Positions 15,218 through 22,302 are shown, counted from the stretch's first letter. The stretch is 22,937 bases of DNA from Eubacteriaceae bacterium (GCA_012797825.1 JAAZOI010000082.1:1-22937), one strand, 5' to 3'. The notes: a model not told the origin generated them from the sequence alone. Program-made: numbers and translations.

Positions 15218-16258
15218 TCATATATAAGATATAATTTTATCTGTTATTTCCTTAGTTCCCAAAAAGCTTTTGCCGTTTGCTATGTCAGCTGTTCTGTATC
15301 CTTGTGCAAGAGCTTTTTTTACCGCGTTTTCAATATTATCTGCCGCATCGCTTTTTTTAAATGTATATCTCAGCATTAAAGCGGCGGATAGTATGGACGC
15401 TATAGGGTTAGCTATATTTTGACCCGCGATATCCGGCGCTGTGCCGTGAGAAGGTTCGTACAGCCCGAAATCTCCTTCTCCCATTGACGCTGAAGGCAGC
15501 ATGCCTATTGAACCGCTTATCATGCTTGCTTCATCTGATAATATGTCTCCAAACATGTTTTCAGTTAAAATTACGTCAAACTGCGCAGGATTTCTAATAA
15601 GCTGCATAGCTGCGTTATCTACATATAAATGCTCAGTTTTTACCTGAGGGTATTGTTTAGAAATTTTATCGACAGTCCGTCTCCATAATTTTGAGGTTTC
15701 AAGCACATTTGCTTTGTCTACGCTTGTTAACTTTTTGCTTCGGCCAGTTGCCGCGGCAAATGCTTTATGCGCTATGCGTTCAATCTCATATTCATAATAT
15801 TCCATGCAATCGCATGCATAATTAGATGTTTTCTCTTTTCTTCCGAAATATATTCCGCTTGTAAGTTCGCGGAAAATAATAAAATTCAAATCATTTTTAA
15901 TAAAATTATCCTTTATCGGACAAATATCCTTTAATTCTTCAAATAAAATTACGGGTCTTATATTTGCAAATAATCCGAGTTCTTTTCTAATAATAAGAAG
16001 GCTTCTGTCATTTAGATGATCCCATTTAGGTCCTCCCAATGCACCCAGCAGCACAGCATCGCTTTTTTTACATGTATTTATTGTATGTTCCGGCGCTCCT
16101 GTTCCTGTTGCGTCTATTGCGGCGCCTCCGGCAAGCAATTCGGTAAAATTAACCGCATAATTATATTTTTCACAGACAGTTTTCAAAACACGAATAGCCT
16201 GGCTTATTACTTCCGGACCAATGCCGTCGCCTTTAATAACAGCAATATTCATATCCAT
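15218..16258 (-). CDS. leuB: 3-isopropylmalate dehydrogenase
   Basis: Oxidises and decarboxylates 3-isopropylmalate to 2-oxoisocaproate with NAD, in leucine biosynthesis in the cytosol. Motifs: N-terminal IAVIKGDGIGPEVI, AVLLGALGGPKWD, RKELGLFANIRP, RELTSGIYFG, DKANVLETSKLWRR, YVDNAAMQLIRNPAQFDVILTENMFGDILSDE (substrate and Mg sites), and GLYEPSHGTAPDIAGQNIANPIA (NAD site). I start at ATG 16258 because AAAGG lies 9 nt upstream; an SD-less ATG six codons earlier (16276) is the longer option. That gives 346 residues, normal size. The region between LGGPKWD and RKELG (HLNDRSLLI) is slightly shortened. leuA, leuC and leuD are absent from the window. RHH and DUF2971 genes follow closely. Confidence 0.95.
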   Translation of the reverse strand: MDMNIAVIKGDGIGPEVISQAIRVLKTVCEKYNYAVNFTELLAGGAAIDATGTGAPEHTINTCKKSDAVLLGALGGPKWDHLNDRSLLIIRKELGLFANIRPVILFEELKDICPIKDNFIKNDLNFIIFRELTSGIYFGRKEKTSNYACDCMEYYEYEIERIAHKAFAAATGRSKKLTSVDKANVLETSKLWRRTVDKISKQYPQVKTEHLYVDNAAMQLIRNPAQFDVILTENMFGDILSDEASMISGSIGMLPSASMGEGDFGLYEPSHGTAPDIAGQNIANPIASILSAALMLRYTFKKSDAADNIENAVKKALAQGYRTADIANGKSFLGTKEITDKIISYI

Positions 16259-16370
16259 ATTAATATACCTTTGCATTTATTTAAGTTTAAGTTGAATATA
16301 ATTAAGAACTATTATAAAACAAATATTTGAAATCAACACATAATTTTGGTTTTATTATATAAAAAATAAC

Positions 16371-16389
16371 CCGCCGATAATTTCGGCGG
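16371..16389 (-). terminator. Terminator of the 58-codon gene
   Basis: Seven-bp GC-rich stem CCGCCGA / TCGGCGG with a 5-nt loop. The minus-strand tail is GTTATTTTTTATAT. It begins 7 nt after the small gene's stop and isolates it from leuB. Confidence 0.85.
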
Positions 16390-16395
16390 ATTTGT

Positions 16396-16572
16396 TTAAA
16401 TGTACAAATTCAGATAATCATCGATATCTTTATCTGACATACCTGCTTCTTTATATTTTCCTATATGATCTTTAAGTAATTCTCTCATCTGGCTGATTTT
16501 TTTTTCATTTACGTTTTTATTTGATAAATTCATAATATTTGTATTTACATTTTTAATTTCATTTTCCGCCAT
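16396..16572 (-). CDS. Small protein, 58 aa, with C-terminal DYLxLYI motif
   Basis: The ATG at 16572 is preceded by GGAGG with a long 12-nt spacing, and the stop is followed at once by a strong terminator. The protein is hydrophilic and helical (Asn/Lys-rich N-terminal half, then ISQMRELLKDHIGKYKEAG and DIDDYLNLYI). Its last 31 residues align without gaps to the last 31 of the 87-residue protein encoded at 17081-17344, with about 15 identities, including HI-KY, G, DI-DYL-LYI. The two are paralogues. The length and two-helix layout recall Spo0E-like small regulators, but the SxxLD motif of that family is absent. Function unknown. Confidence 0.75.
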   Translation of the reverse strand: MAENEIKNVNTNIMNLSNKNVNEKKISQMRELLKDHIGKYKEAGMSDKDIDDYLNLYI

Positions 16573-16675
16573 AAATTTATTAAGCCTCCAATATAAAATA
16601 TTATAAAAATTACTGTTCTTATTTTGTGTAATTAATCAACTTTTATATTGGTACTATTTTCTTAAAGCGAAAAAT

Positions 16676-16698
16676 AAAAAGACTATTACAGTCTTTTT
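16676..16698 (-). terminator. Terminator of the 65-codon gene
   Basis: Nine-bp perfect stem AAAAAGACT / AGTCTTTTT with a 5-nt loop, followed on the minus strand by ATTTTTC. It lies just after the small gene's stop. Confidence 0.8.
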
Positions 16699-16705
16699 TA
16701 TAAAA

Positions 16706-16903
16706 CTATTTTATCTGATTTTTAAGTTTTTCTTCATATAGCTTATATTCACGGTCTATTCTGCGCATTCTTGTTATCTCGCGCCCGTCAACAGGCACTG
16801 AGTCGTAACCCAGCATCTTATCTATTTTGCTTTTAATTCGTGAAGCATATTCGTCCGTATCTTCAATGTTAATATTATCCGAGATACTGTCAGAACTTTT
16901 CAC
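16706..16903 (-). CDS. Small charged hypothetical protein, 65 aa
   Basis: The start chosen is GTG at 16903 because AGGAG lies 8 nt upstream. An in-frame GTG three codons earlier (16912) directly abuts the SD and is less likely. The protein is acidic at the N-terminus (about 8-22) and strongly helical and basic toward the end (EITRMRRIDREYKLYEEKLK). No membrane segment, cysteine or known domain. It lies between the two paralogous DYLxLYI genes but does not share the motif. It has its own terminator downstream. Function unknown. Confidence 0.65.
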   Translation of the reverse strand: MKSSDSISDNINIEDTDEYASRIKSKIDKMLGYDSVPVDGREITRMRRIDREYKLYEEKLKNQIK

Positions 16904-17045
16904 CTTTCTCACTCCTGCTTTATCTTAATAATTTCTTAATATATTATATTATATTTTATTTCAAAAGTCATTATAATATTTAAGATTTTATTAAGTTTTT
17001 TTATATTTTTTATTATAATGCCCCCTTTTATAAAAAATATAAAAA

Positions 17046-17064
17046 ATCCGCCTTATCAGCGGAT
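17046..17064 (-). terminator. Terminator of the 87-codon gene
   Basis: Stem ATCCGC / GCGGAT with a 7-nt loop. The minus-strand tail is TTTTTATATTTTTT. It lies 17 nt after the stop codon. Confidence 0.85.
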
Positions 17065-17080
17065 AAAAATTTAAATAATT

Positions 17081-17344
17081 TTATATATAAAGTCTTAGAT
17101 AATCTACAATATCATTATTATCAAATCCAACGTTTTGGTACTTAACTATATGCTTGTTCAATCTTTTTCTAAGATATTCCAAATTTTCATATTCTTCTTC
17201 TTTTTGTTTCATATTTTGTAGATAATTGCATATAAGTATTAACATGTCATCAATAAATTCTTGGTTCACTTTTGCTAAATCTGTTTGCTTTGAAGCGTTT
17301 ATAAAACTAGCAAGCATGGAATTTTTACACTCGTAAATCATCAT
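17081..17344 (-). CDS. Small protein, 87 aa, paralogue of the 58-residue protein
   Basis: Tandem ATG start; a GGGTGG lies 6-9 nt upstream as SD. The N-terminal half (about 10-50: SFINASKQTDLAKVNQEFID then MLILICNYLQNM) is a predicted helix pair, followed by a charged coiled-coil-like stretch (KQKEEEYENLEYLRKRLNK). The C-terminus HIVKYQNVGFDNNDIVDYLRLYI matches the 58-residue protein. Monocistronic with a strong terminator. No known domain; a short regulatory or protein-binding role is conceivable. The plus-strand candidate small RNA begins about 300 bp upstream of its start. Confidence 0.75.
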   Translation of the reverse strand: MMIYECKNSMLASFINASKQTDLAKVNQEFIDDMLILICNYLQNMKQKEEEYENLEYLRKRLNKHIVKYQNVGFDNNDIVDYLRLYI

Positions 17345-17606
17345 AATAGTCCACCCAAAAACTATTAGTATTACCTTTCTTTATTTAATTCCCGTCTGCT
17401 TACATTATTTTATTGTTTGTGGAGACAATTGTATATTTTTTGCCCTTATTTGTCAATAAATCCCAAATTATGATAAATATTGATTATATTGATTTAAAAC
17501 AAATATTTAAAATTCTAGGTATAGATTATCTGAATAAAAAAATTATTTTTATTATATTTTAATTTTTTATTTTTAAAAAACTTTTATTTTTTTATAAAAA
17601 AATATA

Positions 17607-17634
17607 TTGATTTTTTATAGTATTATAGTATACT
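17607..17634 (+). promoter_or_regulatory. Sigma-A promoter of candidate small RNA
   Basis: -35 TTGATT (17607-17612), 16-nt spacer, -10 TATACT (17629-17634). The predicted start is near 17641, just before the first stem arm. Confidence 0.6.
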
Positions 17635-17640
17635 TATTAC

Positions 17641-17757
17641 TAAAAGGGAGAACAACAAACGTAGTTATCCATTAATTCATTTTTTCTGCCCACCTTTTCC
17701 AGTTCTCCCTTTTGAATATGAATTAATAAGCTGTTATTTTATATAACAGCTTTTTTG
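17641..17757 (+). ncRNA. Candidate small RNA with hairpin-tail pseudoknot
   Basis: About 117 nt. Arm A (17642-17653, AAAAGGGAGAAC) pairs perfectly over 12 bp with A' (17702-17713). Arm B (17671-17680, ATTAATTCAT), in the A-A' loop, pairs perfectly over 10 bp with B' (17718-17727). The order A-B-A'-B' makes a pseudoknot; the linkers of 17, 21 and 4 nt allow both stems together. B' ends exactly where the terminator stem begins (17728), permitting coaxial stacking. The 21-nt linker carries a C-rich, anti-SD-like CCACCTTTTCC (17690-17700). A promoter precedes it and a strong terminator ends it. I do not recognise it as 6S, SRP, tmRNA, RNase P or a known riboswitch. Alternatively it is a leader/attenuator for the 66-codon gene. 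Expression is not shown. Confidence 0.6.
17728..17756 (+). terminator. Terminator of candidate small RNA
   Basis: Ten-bp perfect stem AAGCTGTTAT / ATAACAGCTT with a 5-nt loop and a run of six T. Confidence 0.9.
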
Positions 17758-17763
17758 TATAAT
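17758..17763 (+). promoter_or_regulatory. Possible -10 box for the 66-codon gene
   Basis: A consensus TATAAT lies directly after the terminator, 51 nt before the ATG. TTATTT 18 nt upstream, inside the terminator hairpin, is the only -35 candidate, so this is weak. Confidence 0.35.
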
Positions 17764-17814
17764 TTAGAAAAAACTGGATAAAATAAGAAAACATTTTAAT
17801 AGGAGTTAAATGAA

Positions 17815-18015
17815 ATGAAAGATTTATCTTATACTATTGACTGCCGCGGCAGATTGTTTGTATTTGCGCCTATGACGGAAGATTTTATCTATGAATACAG
17901 AGGAGATAAATGGACTGCGTATCAAGGGCTGCTGCGTTCATGGCTTGAAAGCGAGCCTATAAGCGAAGATGATGCTATGCAGATTACTGCAGGAATGAAA
18001 TTTCAGTTAAATTGA
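17815..18015 (+). CDS. Small hypothetical protein, 66 aa
   Basis: The ATG at 17815 has AGGAG 9 nt upstream. The protein is acidic and soluble with a compact composition (tyrosines, tryptophans, WTAYQGLLRSWLESEPIS at about 33-50) and ends FQLN. No cysteine cluster beyond one Cys at residue 10, no membrane segment, and no family recognised. It follows the candidate small RNA and its terminator, so expression could depend on read-through or on its own weak promoter. It faces the tRNA operon convergently. Composition and SD support a real gene. Confidence 0.7.
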   Translation: MKDLSYTIDCRGRLFVFAPMTEDFIYEYRGDKWTAYQGLLRSWLESEPISEDDAMQITAGMKFQLN

Positions 18016-18219
18016 TTTTATAAAATATTGATTATAATGCCGTCTCCAAAAATTGCATGGTTTATTTGATTTTAATCTTGCAAATAATATAATCGCATCG
18101 TATTTAGTTAATGCTGTGCGATCAGAGGCTGACTCGGGAAAGCGCTTGCGGCGCAGATCCCTTTATGTCGGTCTCTTTTTTTCATTAATTTTTTTATTTT
18201 CAAAATAGCAGGCAAATAA

Positions 18220-18245
18220 AAAATACTGATATTAATCAGTATTTT
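18220..18245 (-). terminator. Terminator of the tRNA operon
   Basis: Eleven-bp perfect stem AAAATACTGAT / ATCAGTATTTT with loop ATTA. On the minus strand it ends in TTTT plus TTATTT. It lies 15 nt past the last tRNA. Confidence 0.85.
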
Positions 18246-18260
18246 AACGTTTAATTTAAA

Positions 18261-18347
18261 TGGTGCCGGAGGCGGGACTTGAACCCGCACGAGAATGCTC
18301 CCACAGGATTTTAAGTCCTGAGCGTCTGCCGATTCCGCCACTCCGGC
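18261..18347 (-). tRNA. tRNA-Leu (UAA)
   Basis: 87 nt with encoded CCA. The acceptor GCCGGAG pairs with CTCCGGC. It is class II with a long variable arm. Anticodon loop CUUAAAA gives anticodon UAA. Last gene of the six-tRNA operon. Confidence 0.97.
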
Positions 18348-18352
18348 AACTA

Positions 18353-18426
18353 TGGAGGCGGCACCCGGATTTGAACCGGGGATAGAGGTTTTGCAGACCT
18401 TTGCCTTGCCACTTGGCTATGCCGCC
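18353..18426 (-). tRNA. tRNA-Cys (GCA)
   Basis: 74 nt with encoded CCA and discriminator U73, typical of tRNA-Cys. Acceptor stem GGCGGC / GCCGCC; anticodon GCA in loop CUGCAAA. Confidence 0.97.
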
Positions 18427-18427
18427 A

Positions 18428-18502
18428 TGGAGCGAAAGACGAGATTCGAACTCGCGACCCTCGCCTTGGCAAGGCGATGCTCTACCACTGAGCCACTTTC
18501 GC
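18428..18502 (-). tRNA. tRNA-Gly (GCC)
   Basis: 75 nt with encoded CCA. Acceptor GCGAAAG / CUUUCGC with discriminator U; anticodon loop UUGCCAA, anticodon GCC. Only 1 nt separates it from the tRNA-Cys gene. Confidence 0.97.
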
Positions 18503-18506
18503 ATAA

Positions 18507-18582
18507 TGGTGCCCAGAGTCGGAATCGAACCAACGACACGAGGATTTTCAGTCCTCTGCTCTACCATCTGAGCTATCTGGGC
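18507..18582 (-). tRNA. tRNA-Phe (GAA)
   Basis: 76 nt with encoded CCA. Acceptor GCCCAGA / UCUGGGC; anticodon loop CUGAAAA, anticodon GAA. Confidence 0.97.
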
Positions 18583-18612
18583 AATTTTTATATATTAATT
18601 TTTCAATATATC

Positions 18613-18689
18613 TGGCGATCCGGAAGGGGCTCGAACCCTCGACCTCCAGCGTGACAGGCTGGCATTCTAACCAACTGAACTACCGGACC
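18613..18689 (-). tRNA. tRNA-Asp (GUC)
   Basis: 77 nt with encoded CCA. Acceptor GGUCCGG / CCGGAUC with one G-U pair and discriminator G; anticodon loop CUGUCAC, anticodon GUC. Confidence 0.97.
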
Positions 18690-18701
18690 TGTTAAATTTT
18701 A

Positions 18702-18777
18702 TGGTGGGCGCAATAGGGCTCGAACCTATGACCCCCTGCTTGTAAGGCAGGTGCTCTCCCAGCTGAGCTATGCGCCC
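18702..18777 (-). tRNA. tRNA-Val (UAC)
   Basis: 76 nt with encoded CCA. Acceptor GGGCGCA / UGCGCCC; anticodon loop CUUACAA, anticodon UAC. First gene of the operon. Confidence 0.97.
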
Positions 18778-18798
18778 GTAAAGTAAAGTGCATTAGTA

Positions 18799-18827
18799 AG
18801 TATACATTATGTTTATAGTCTTGTCAA
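18799..18827 (-). promoter_or_regulatory. Promoter of the tRNA operon
   Basis: -35 TTGACA (18827-18822, exact consensus), 17-nt spacer, -10 TATACT (18804-18799). It lies about 22 nt before the tRNA-Val gene. Confidence 0.88.
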
Positions 18828-18849
18828 TAACGCTCTTTTAAAATTATAA

Positions 18850-19056
18850 TCATTTTTTCGTAATTTTTTTATCATGCGGGAATATGCAATCAGAGCAATC
18901 TTTTATATTACCGCCGATTATTTTATAGTCTTTGCCGCACTTAGTAAAATACAGCGGGCAATAGCAAAACAGGCAGTTAAAATCTTCAGGCGCTATATTT
19001 TTATGGCACGGAAAATACTCGCAGTCTTTATTTTGAAAAAAAGAATAACCCGGCAA
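18850..19056 (-). CDS. Cysteine-rich small domain protein
   Basis: 68 residues matching the Cys-rich small domain family (PF04071-type): YSFFQNKDCEYFPCHKN, then FNCLFCYCPLYF, then CG and IKDCSDCIFPH. The eight Cys and two His suggest metal or Fe-S binding; function unknown, sometimes found near corrinoid or radical-enzyme genes. The start is TTG at 19056 with GGAGG 9 nt upstream; no better ATG exists. The stop lies just upstream of the tRNA operon promoter. It may be co-transcribed with the GH36-like gene upstream (83-nt gap). Confidence 0.88.
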   Translation of the reverse strand: MPGYSFFQNKDCEYFPCHKNIAPEDFNCLFCYCPLYFTKCGKDYKIIGGNIKDCSDCIFPHDKKITKK

Positions 19057-19139
19057 TTGTAAATTCCTCCGCTGGCCTATGCTTTATTTGTTATGTACTA
19101 TATTATTTACAGGATTTTATATTGTTATTATTTATGTTT

Positions 19140-21245
19140 TTATTTTCTTCTTCTGCGGCCGTCTGCATTATCTGCGGCTTGAACTGTATTTTCAGTATAT
19201 TTTACAATCGACATATTGTTATAGTATTTATTTTTTTCATTCTCAAAAATAAAAATGCTTCGTTTGCCGTAATTCTGAACAAGTTTGCAATTTTCACCGT
19301 TCACGGTTAACGTATCATTGGGAGCTATGATGTAAATAGGGCCTAACTCTTTGATGTCTTTATTGAACGTTATTTCAACGCTGCTTTCATTGTCATGCTT
19401 AATTTTGTCAATTTCAAATAATGGAAGCAAATGCGCTTCTGAATATATGGGCTGTATTTGTTTTTTAACGTCAACTCTTACTAAGACCTGCGTTTGATGA
19501 GCTTTTACTGTAAGAGCGCTGTTGCTTGCAAGCAAGGCTCCGTATTTGCCGCAGTATATTCCCTGCTGTATTGTATATTCGCTGTCCTTGCTTTTTGGAT
19601 TGAATATAACAAGGTAATGGTTTGTATTTTTCGCAAATTCAAAAGTGTGGATTCCGTCTGTTTCTTTGTGGAGGACATTTTTAATTTCGGGATTGGGAAA
19701 CGCTTTTTTTAACAGCGGCATCTCTAAATCATCATATGAGGATATGTTGTCCGATACCAAAGTGCAGCTGCTTAAAATTGAATTCAAAGTAATGATTGAA
19801 TGTTTTTCAAGCAGATTCAAATGAGTGTCCTCGCTGCCTATAAAAAAGCTTGTTGAGACATTTTTAAAAATATTCTCATTAAAATATCTTCGTGCAATTA
19901 CCGTATTAAGCGCGTTGAGAGTTGATACTCTTTCTTTGTATCCCGCCTTTTTCATGACGTTGTCTTCCCAGAACGGAGCGTTGTCTACGCTTATTTTGCA
20001 GTAATCGTATTTGCCCATCGCGCTGCCTATCGGCAGAGAAGAAGCGATTATTGTTCTTCCCATACATAGTTTAGTTATAAAATTAGTAATATCGCTTATA
20101 ATTTCAGCTCTTGTTCTGTCAATGCGTGGCTCAATCGCCGCGGCGTATATCAGATCGATGTATATTAATTCAAAGCCCCATTCGTACATTATCGTTTTAA
20201 ACATATCGTTAATGTATGCTGCTACTTCGTCGTTATATATATCCAATACAAAGAATTTGCTGCTCCAGTCGGGGTTATAACCGCCCGATACATTGAATTT
20301 CATGACTTTCTTTAAAAACCAGTCGGGATGCTCTTTATACAGCTTGGACTTTTTCTCCGCGACAAACGGCGCTATCCATATGCCCGCTTCAAAACCGTTT
20401 TCTTTAATTGCGTCAGCGGCGGCTTTCATGCCGTCGGGAAAACGTTTCTCGTCAATTATATTAAAATCTCCGAGTCTGGTTTGATAACTGTCGTTTATAA
20501 GAATTGTGTTTACAGGCAATCTATTGGCTTTAATTTGCGATATATTCTTTTCAAGCTCACTTTGTGTTATCGGCTTTATTTTGTGGCTTATTTTGTGCGG
20601 AGTCACCCAGATATTCTTACCTTTTCCCGAGGGTTTGTTAACGGTAAAATAGTCCACGTAATTATCGTAAATTTTATGAGGCTCGCCTTCAGCTATAATA
20701 AAATCCAACAAAGAAAAATTGTCATCAACAAGCCTGTTTTTGCAGTCGGAATATATGCACATTGAATTTTTTTCTTTATCGAAATTAAAGATAGTATACG
20801 CGTTCTCTTCATTAACGGAACCGTAAAACCTTATGTTTTTGCCGTCTTCTTTATTGAATTGTATGAAAGTATGAGAAAGCAGCCCTTTATTTTCGAATAT
20901 TTTTTCGGTTTTATAATCGCCGAAATTCGCAATTGAAAAGAGCTTCGCTACAAAATTCAATTTATATAATTTAAAATTATAATCGCTTTCAAGGGATTCA
21001 CTGCTGGACTGATAGCCGTTGGTGGTTATAGTCTTATATTCATATATCATGTCAAATTTAAAACTGCATTCGTCTACTACTACAGGAGCTTTCGGTCTAA
21101 GCACAACAGATATTCTGTTGCCGAGCTCTGCTGCCATTGAGGAAAATTCCAAGATAATATTTTTATCTTCATATCTTTCAAGGGCATTAAGTTCTATTGT
21201 CTGAGATACTCCCGAACGTCTGTATTTTAATTTAAATATATTCAT
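19140..21245 (-). CDS. GH36-like glycoside hydrolase (alpha-galactosidase superfamily)
   Basis: 701 residues, cytoplasmic (no signal peptide). The N-terminal beta-sandwich (1-210) precedes a TIM barrel (about 212-500). Hallmarks: NDSYQTRLGDF (251-261, counterpart of the DDGW...GDW strand), GIWIAPF...LYKEHPDWFL (288-311), candidate nucleophile D364 in FELIYIDLIYA, and candidate acid/base D421 in SVDNAPFWED. A C-terminal beta domain follows from about 530. GH36 enzymes normally have KWD at the nucleophile and usually GlxxEPE where this protein has GIWIAPF, so the specificity may differ from alpha-galactosidase. The extreme C-terminus is odd: it ends in four arginines and a lysine. The ATG at 21245 has GGAG 7 nt upstream. 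Confidence 0.85.
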   Translation of the reverse strand: MNIFKLKYRRSGVSQTIELNALERYEDKNIILEFSSMAAELGNRISVVLRPKAPVVVDECSFKFDMIYEYKTITTNGYQSSSESLESDYNFKLYKLNFVAKLFSIANFGDYKTEKIFENKGLLSHTFIQFNKEDGKNIRFYGSVNEENAYTIFNFDKEKNSMCIYSDCKNRLVDDNFSLLDFIIAEGEPHKIYDNYVDYFTVNKPSGKGKNIWVTPHKISHKIKPITQSELEKNISQIKANRLPVNTILINDSYQTRLGDFNIIDEKRFPDGMKAAADAIKENGFEAGIWIAPFVAEKKSKLYKEHPDWFLKKVMKFNVSGGYNPDWSSKFFVLDIYNDEVAAYINDMFKTIMYEWGFELIYIDLIYAAAIEPRIDRTRAEIISDITNFITKLCMGRTIIASSLPIGSAMGKYDYCKISVDNAPFWEDNVMKKAGYKERVSTLNALNTVIARRYFNENIFKNVSTSFFIGSEDTHLNLLEKHSIITLNSILSSCTLVSDNISSYDDLEMPLLKKAFPNPEIKNVLHKETDGIHTFEFAKNTNHYLVIFNPKSKDSEYTIQQGIYCGKYGALLASNSALTVKAHQTQVLVRVDVKKQIQPIYSEAHLLPLFEIDKIKHDNESSVEITFNKDIKELGPIYIIAPNDTLTVNGENCKLVQNYGKRSIFIFENEKNKYYNNMSIVKYTENTVQAADNADGRRRRK

Positions 21246-21437
21246 ATATTATCTCCGTAAGGATTATTAGTTGGCAAATATTATCTGAAATGTAATTATA
21301 TATTATTTTCGTGTGATAATAAAGAAATATTTACAAAATATTTACAATTATATTTTGTTGAATATTAGAAATATAAATCCGTCAGATTTTTATAATTTGA
21401 ATTTTTAACATATTATTTCTTATATTAAATATTTTTT

Positions 21438-21446
21438 TGATATAAT
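21438..21446 (+). promoter_or_regulatory. Extended -10 promoter of the 190-codon gene
   Basis: TGATATAAT lies 30 nt before the ATG at 21477. No clear -35 is visible. Confidence 0.5.
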
Positions 21447-21476
21447 ATATGTATCTAAATAAATAGAGGTTATATT

Positions 21477-22049
21477 ATGCAAACAATAGATTGGCGAATT
21501 ATTTTATTAATAGTAAATTCCTTAATCCTTTTATTCCTAATATACAATTTGGGTCGTTATACATTCTGTAAAAAAATTCATTACTTATTCTTAAGTATCC
21601 GTTTTAAAACGAGATATTTTTTAATTGGTAATTATAATCGTGGACTCTCTCTTCTTGACCCTGATTTATTAAAATATAAGAATATTTATCTCACTATCGC
21701 AAATGACGGTATCCGCATTCGTCAAGTAGGTAGTTTAAGAAAGCCTATTTTCTTACCATATGAAAATATGACCAAAGTTGATATTGTTCTGCGTGATAAT
21801 CAAACCCCTGCTCCTGTAGATGAATACAATTTGCCTGTTTTTATGAAAGATCTCAGATATATTCTAATTGAATATGTTTTAAGTAATGTAAAACAACAAG
21901 AATTAATTACTATTTCTTTTAACTGCAATGATAACATATATCCTTTTAATAACTATATTTATACTAAATTTAATCCTTTAAAAAAAATAAATGAATATAT
22001 AACTGGTAAATTAATAGTTAGTTATGTTGAAGAAGGAAGAAGTTTCTAG
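21477..22049 (+). CDS. Membrane-anchored hypothetical protein, 190 aa
   Basis: One N-terminal membrane helix (about 9-27, ILLIVNSLILLFLIYNLGRY) is followed by a cytoplasmic beta-rich domain. Segments DPDLLKYKNIYLTIANDGIRIRQVG and KPIFLPYENMTKVDIVLRDN (about 60-105) look like a PH-like fold, but this is a guess. GAGG lies 7 nt before the ATG. It is a lone plus-strand gene between the GH36-like gene and the repeat cluster. The DNA uses more CTT/CTC/CGT-type codons than its neighbours, which could indicate recent arrival. Function not recognised. Confidence 0.75.
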   Translation: MQTIDWRIILLIVNSLILLFLIYNLGRYTFCKKIHYLFLSIRFKTRYFLIGNYNRGLSLLDPDLLKYKNIYLTIANDGIRIRQVGSLRKPIFLPYENMTKVDIVLRDNQTPAPVDEYNLPVFMKDLRYILIEYVLSNVKQQELITISFNCNDNIYPFNNYIYTKFNPLKKINEYITGKLIVSYVEEGRSF

Positions 22050-22094
22050 CCAATTTGCATAATACTTAATTTGCACACTCATATATTCATAACA

Positions 22095-22115
22095 ATATAA
22101 GACAACGTCTTATAT
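22095..22115 (+). terminator. Hairpin after the 190-codon gene
   Basis: Nine-bp perfect stem ATATAAGAC / GTCTTATAT with a 3-nt loop, 45 nt past the stop. The tail is pyrimidine-rich but lacks a T-run, so termination would be weak. Confidence 0.4.
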
Positions 22116-22215
22116 GCTCTCTTCCTTAAATTGATTATTAAACATAATCGCATACGCCCCGAACATATCAGCTTTTCTTTTAGCTTTCTTTTCCTTAACT
22201 ATCTTTTTTTAAAAC

Positions 22216-22260
22216 AAACGTAGTTTTAAGAGCGGGCGAACACAGTTCGCCCCTACGTTT
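22216..22260. repeat. Repeat type 1, copy 1, with outer arms
   Basis: The core at 22233-22256 (24 nt, containing GGGCGAA-CACAG-TTCGCCC then CTAC) is identical to the copy at 22609-22632. Here it is also flanked by an outer 8-bp inverted pair AAACGTAG / CTACGTTT, giving a two-level hairpin. Confidence 0.8.
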
Positions 22261-22302
22261 GAATGTGAAGGTTGCAAGCGGTGTAATTAAAAGAATATAT
22301 TT

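Larger units (their letters stand above)
17345..17814. other. Protein-gene-free stretch containing a candidate small RNA
   Basis: 470 bp. 17345-17600 is A/T-rich with no ORF or strong hairpin, apart from the GGGTGG SD of the 87-codon gene. From 17607 it holds a promoter, a pseudoknot-forming segment, a terminator, and then a possible promoter and SD for the 66-codon gene. Confidence 0.7.

Noticed and set aside
16277..16370. T-box or other leucine-responsive leader before leuB
   Set aside because: The 94 bp upstream are A/T-rich with no T-box core, leucine codon run or terminator/antiterminator pair.
17345..17600. Origin or attachment site in the AT-rich stretch
   Set aside because: No DnaA-box cluster, integrase gene or tRNA-end duplication; it is only low-complexity A/T sequence.
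18108..18654. Open frames of 77-103 codons on both strands across the tRNA operon
   Set aside because: They run through six clear tRNA genes and have no codon logic; they are read-through artefacts of conserved tRNA sequence.
20328..20765. 145-codon plus-strand frame opposite the GH36-like gene
   Set aside because: The minus-strand frame has clear protein motifs; this is its antisense shadow.
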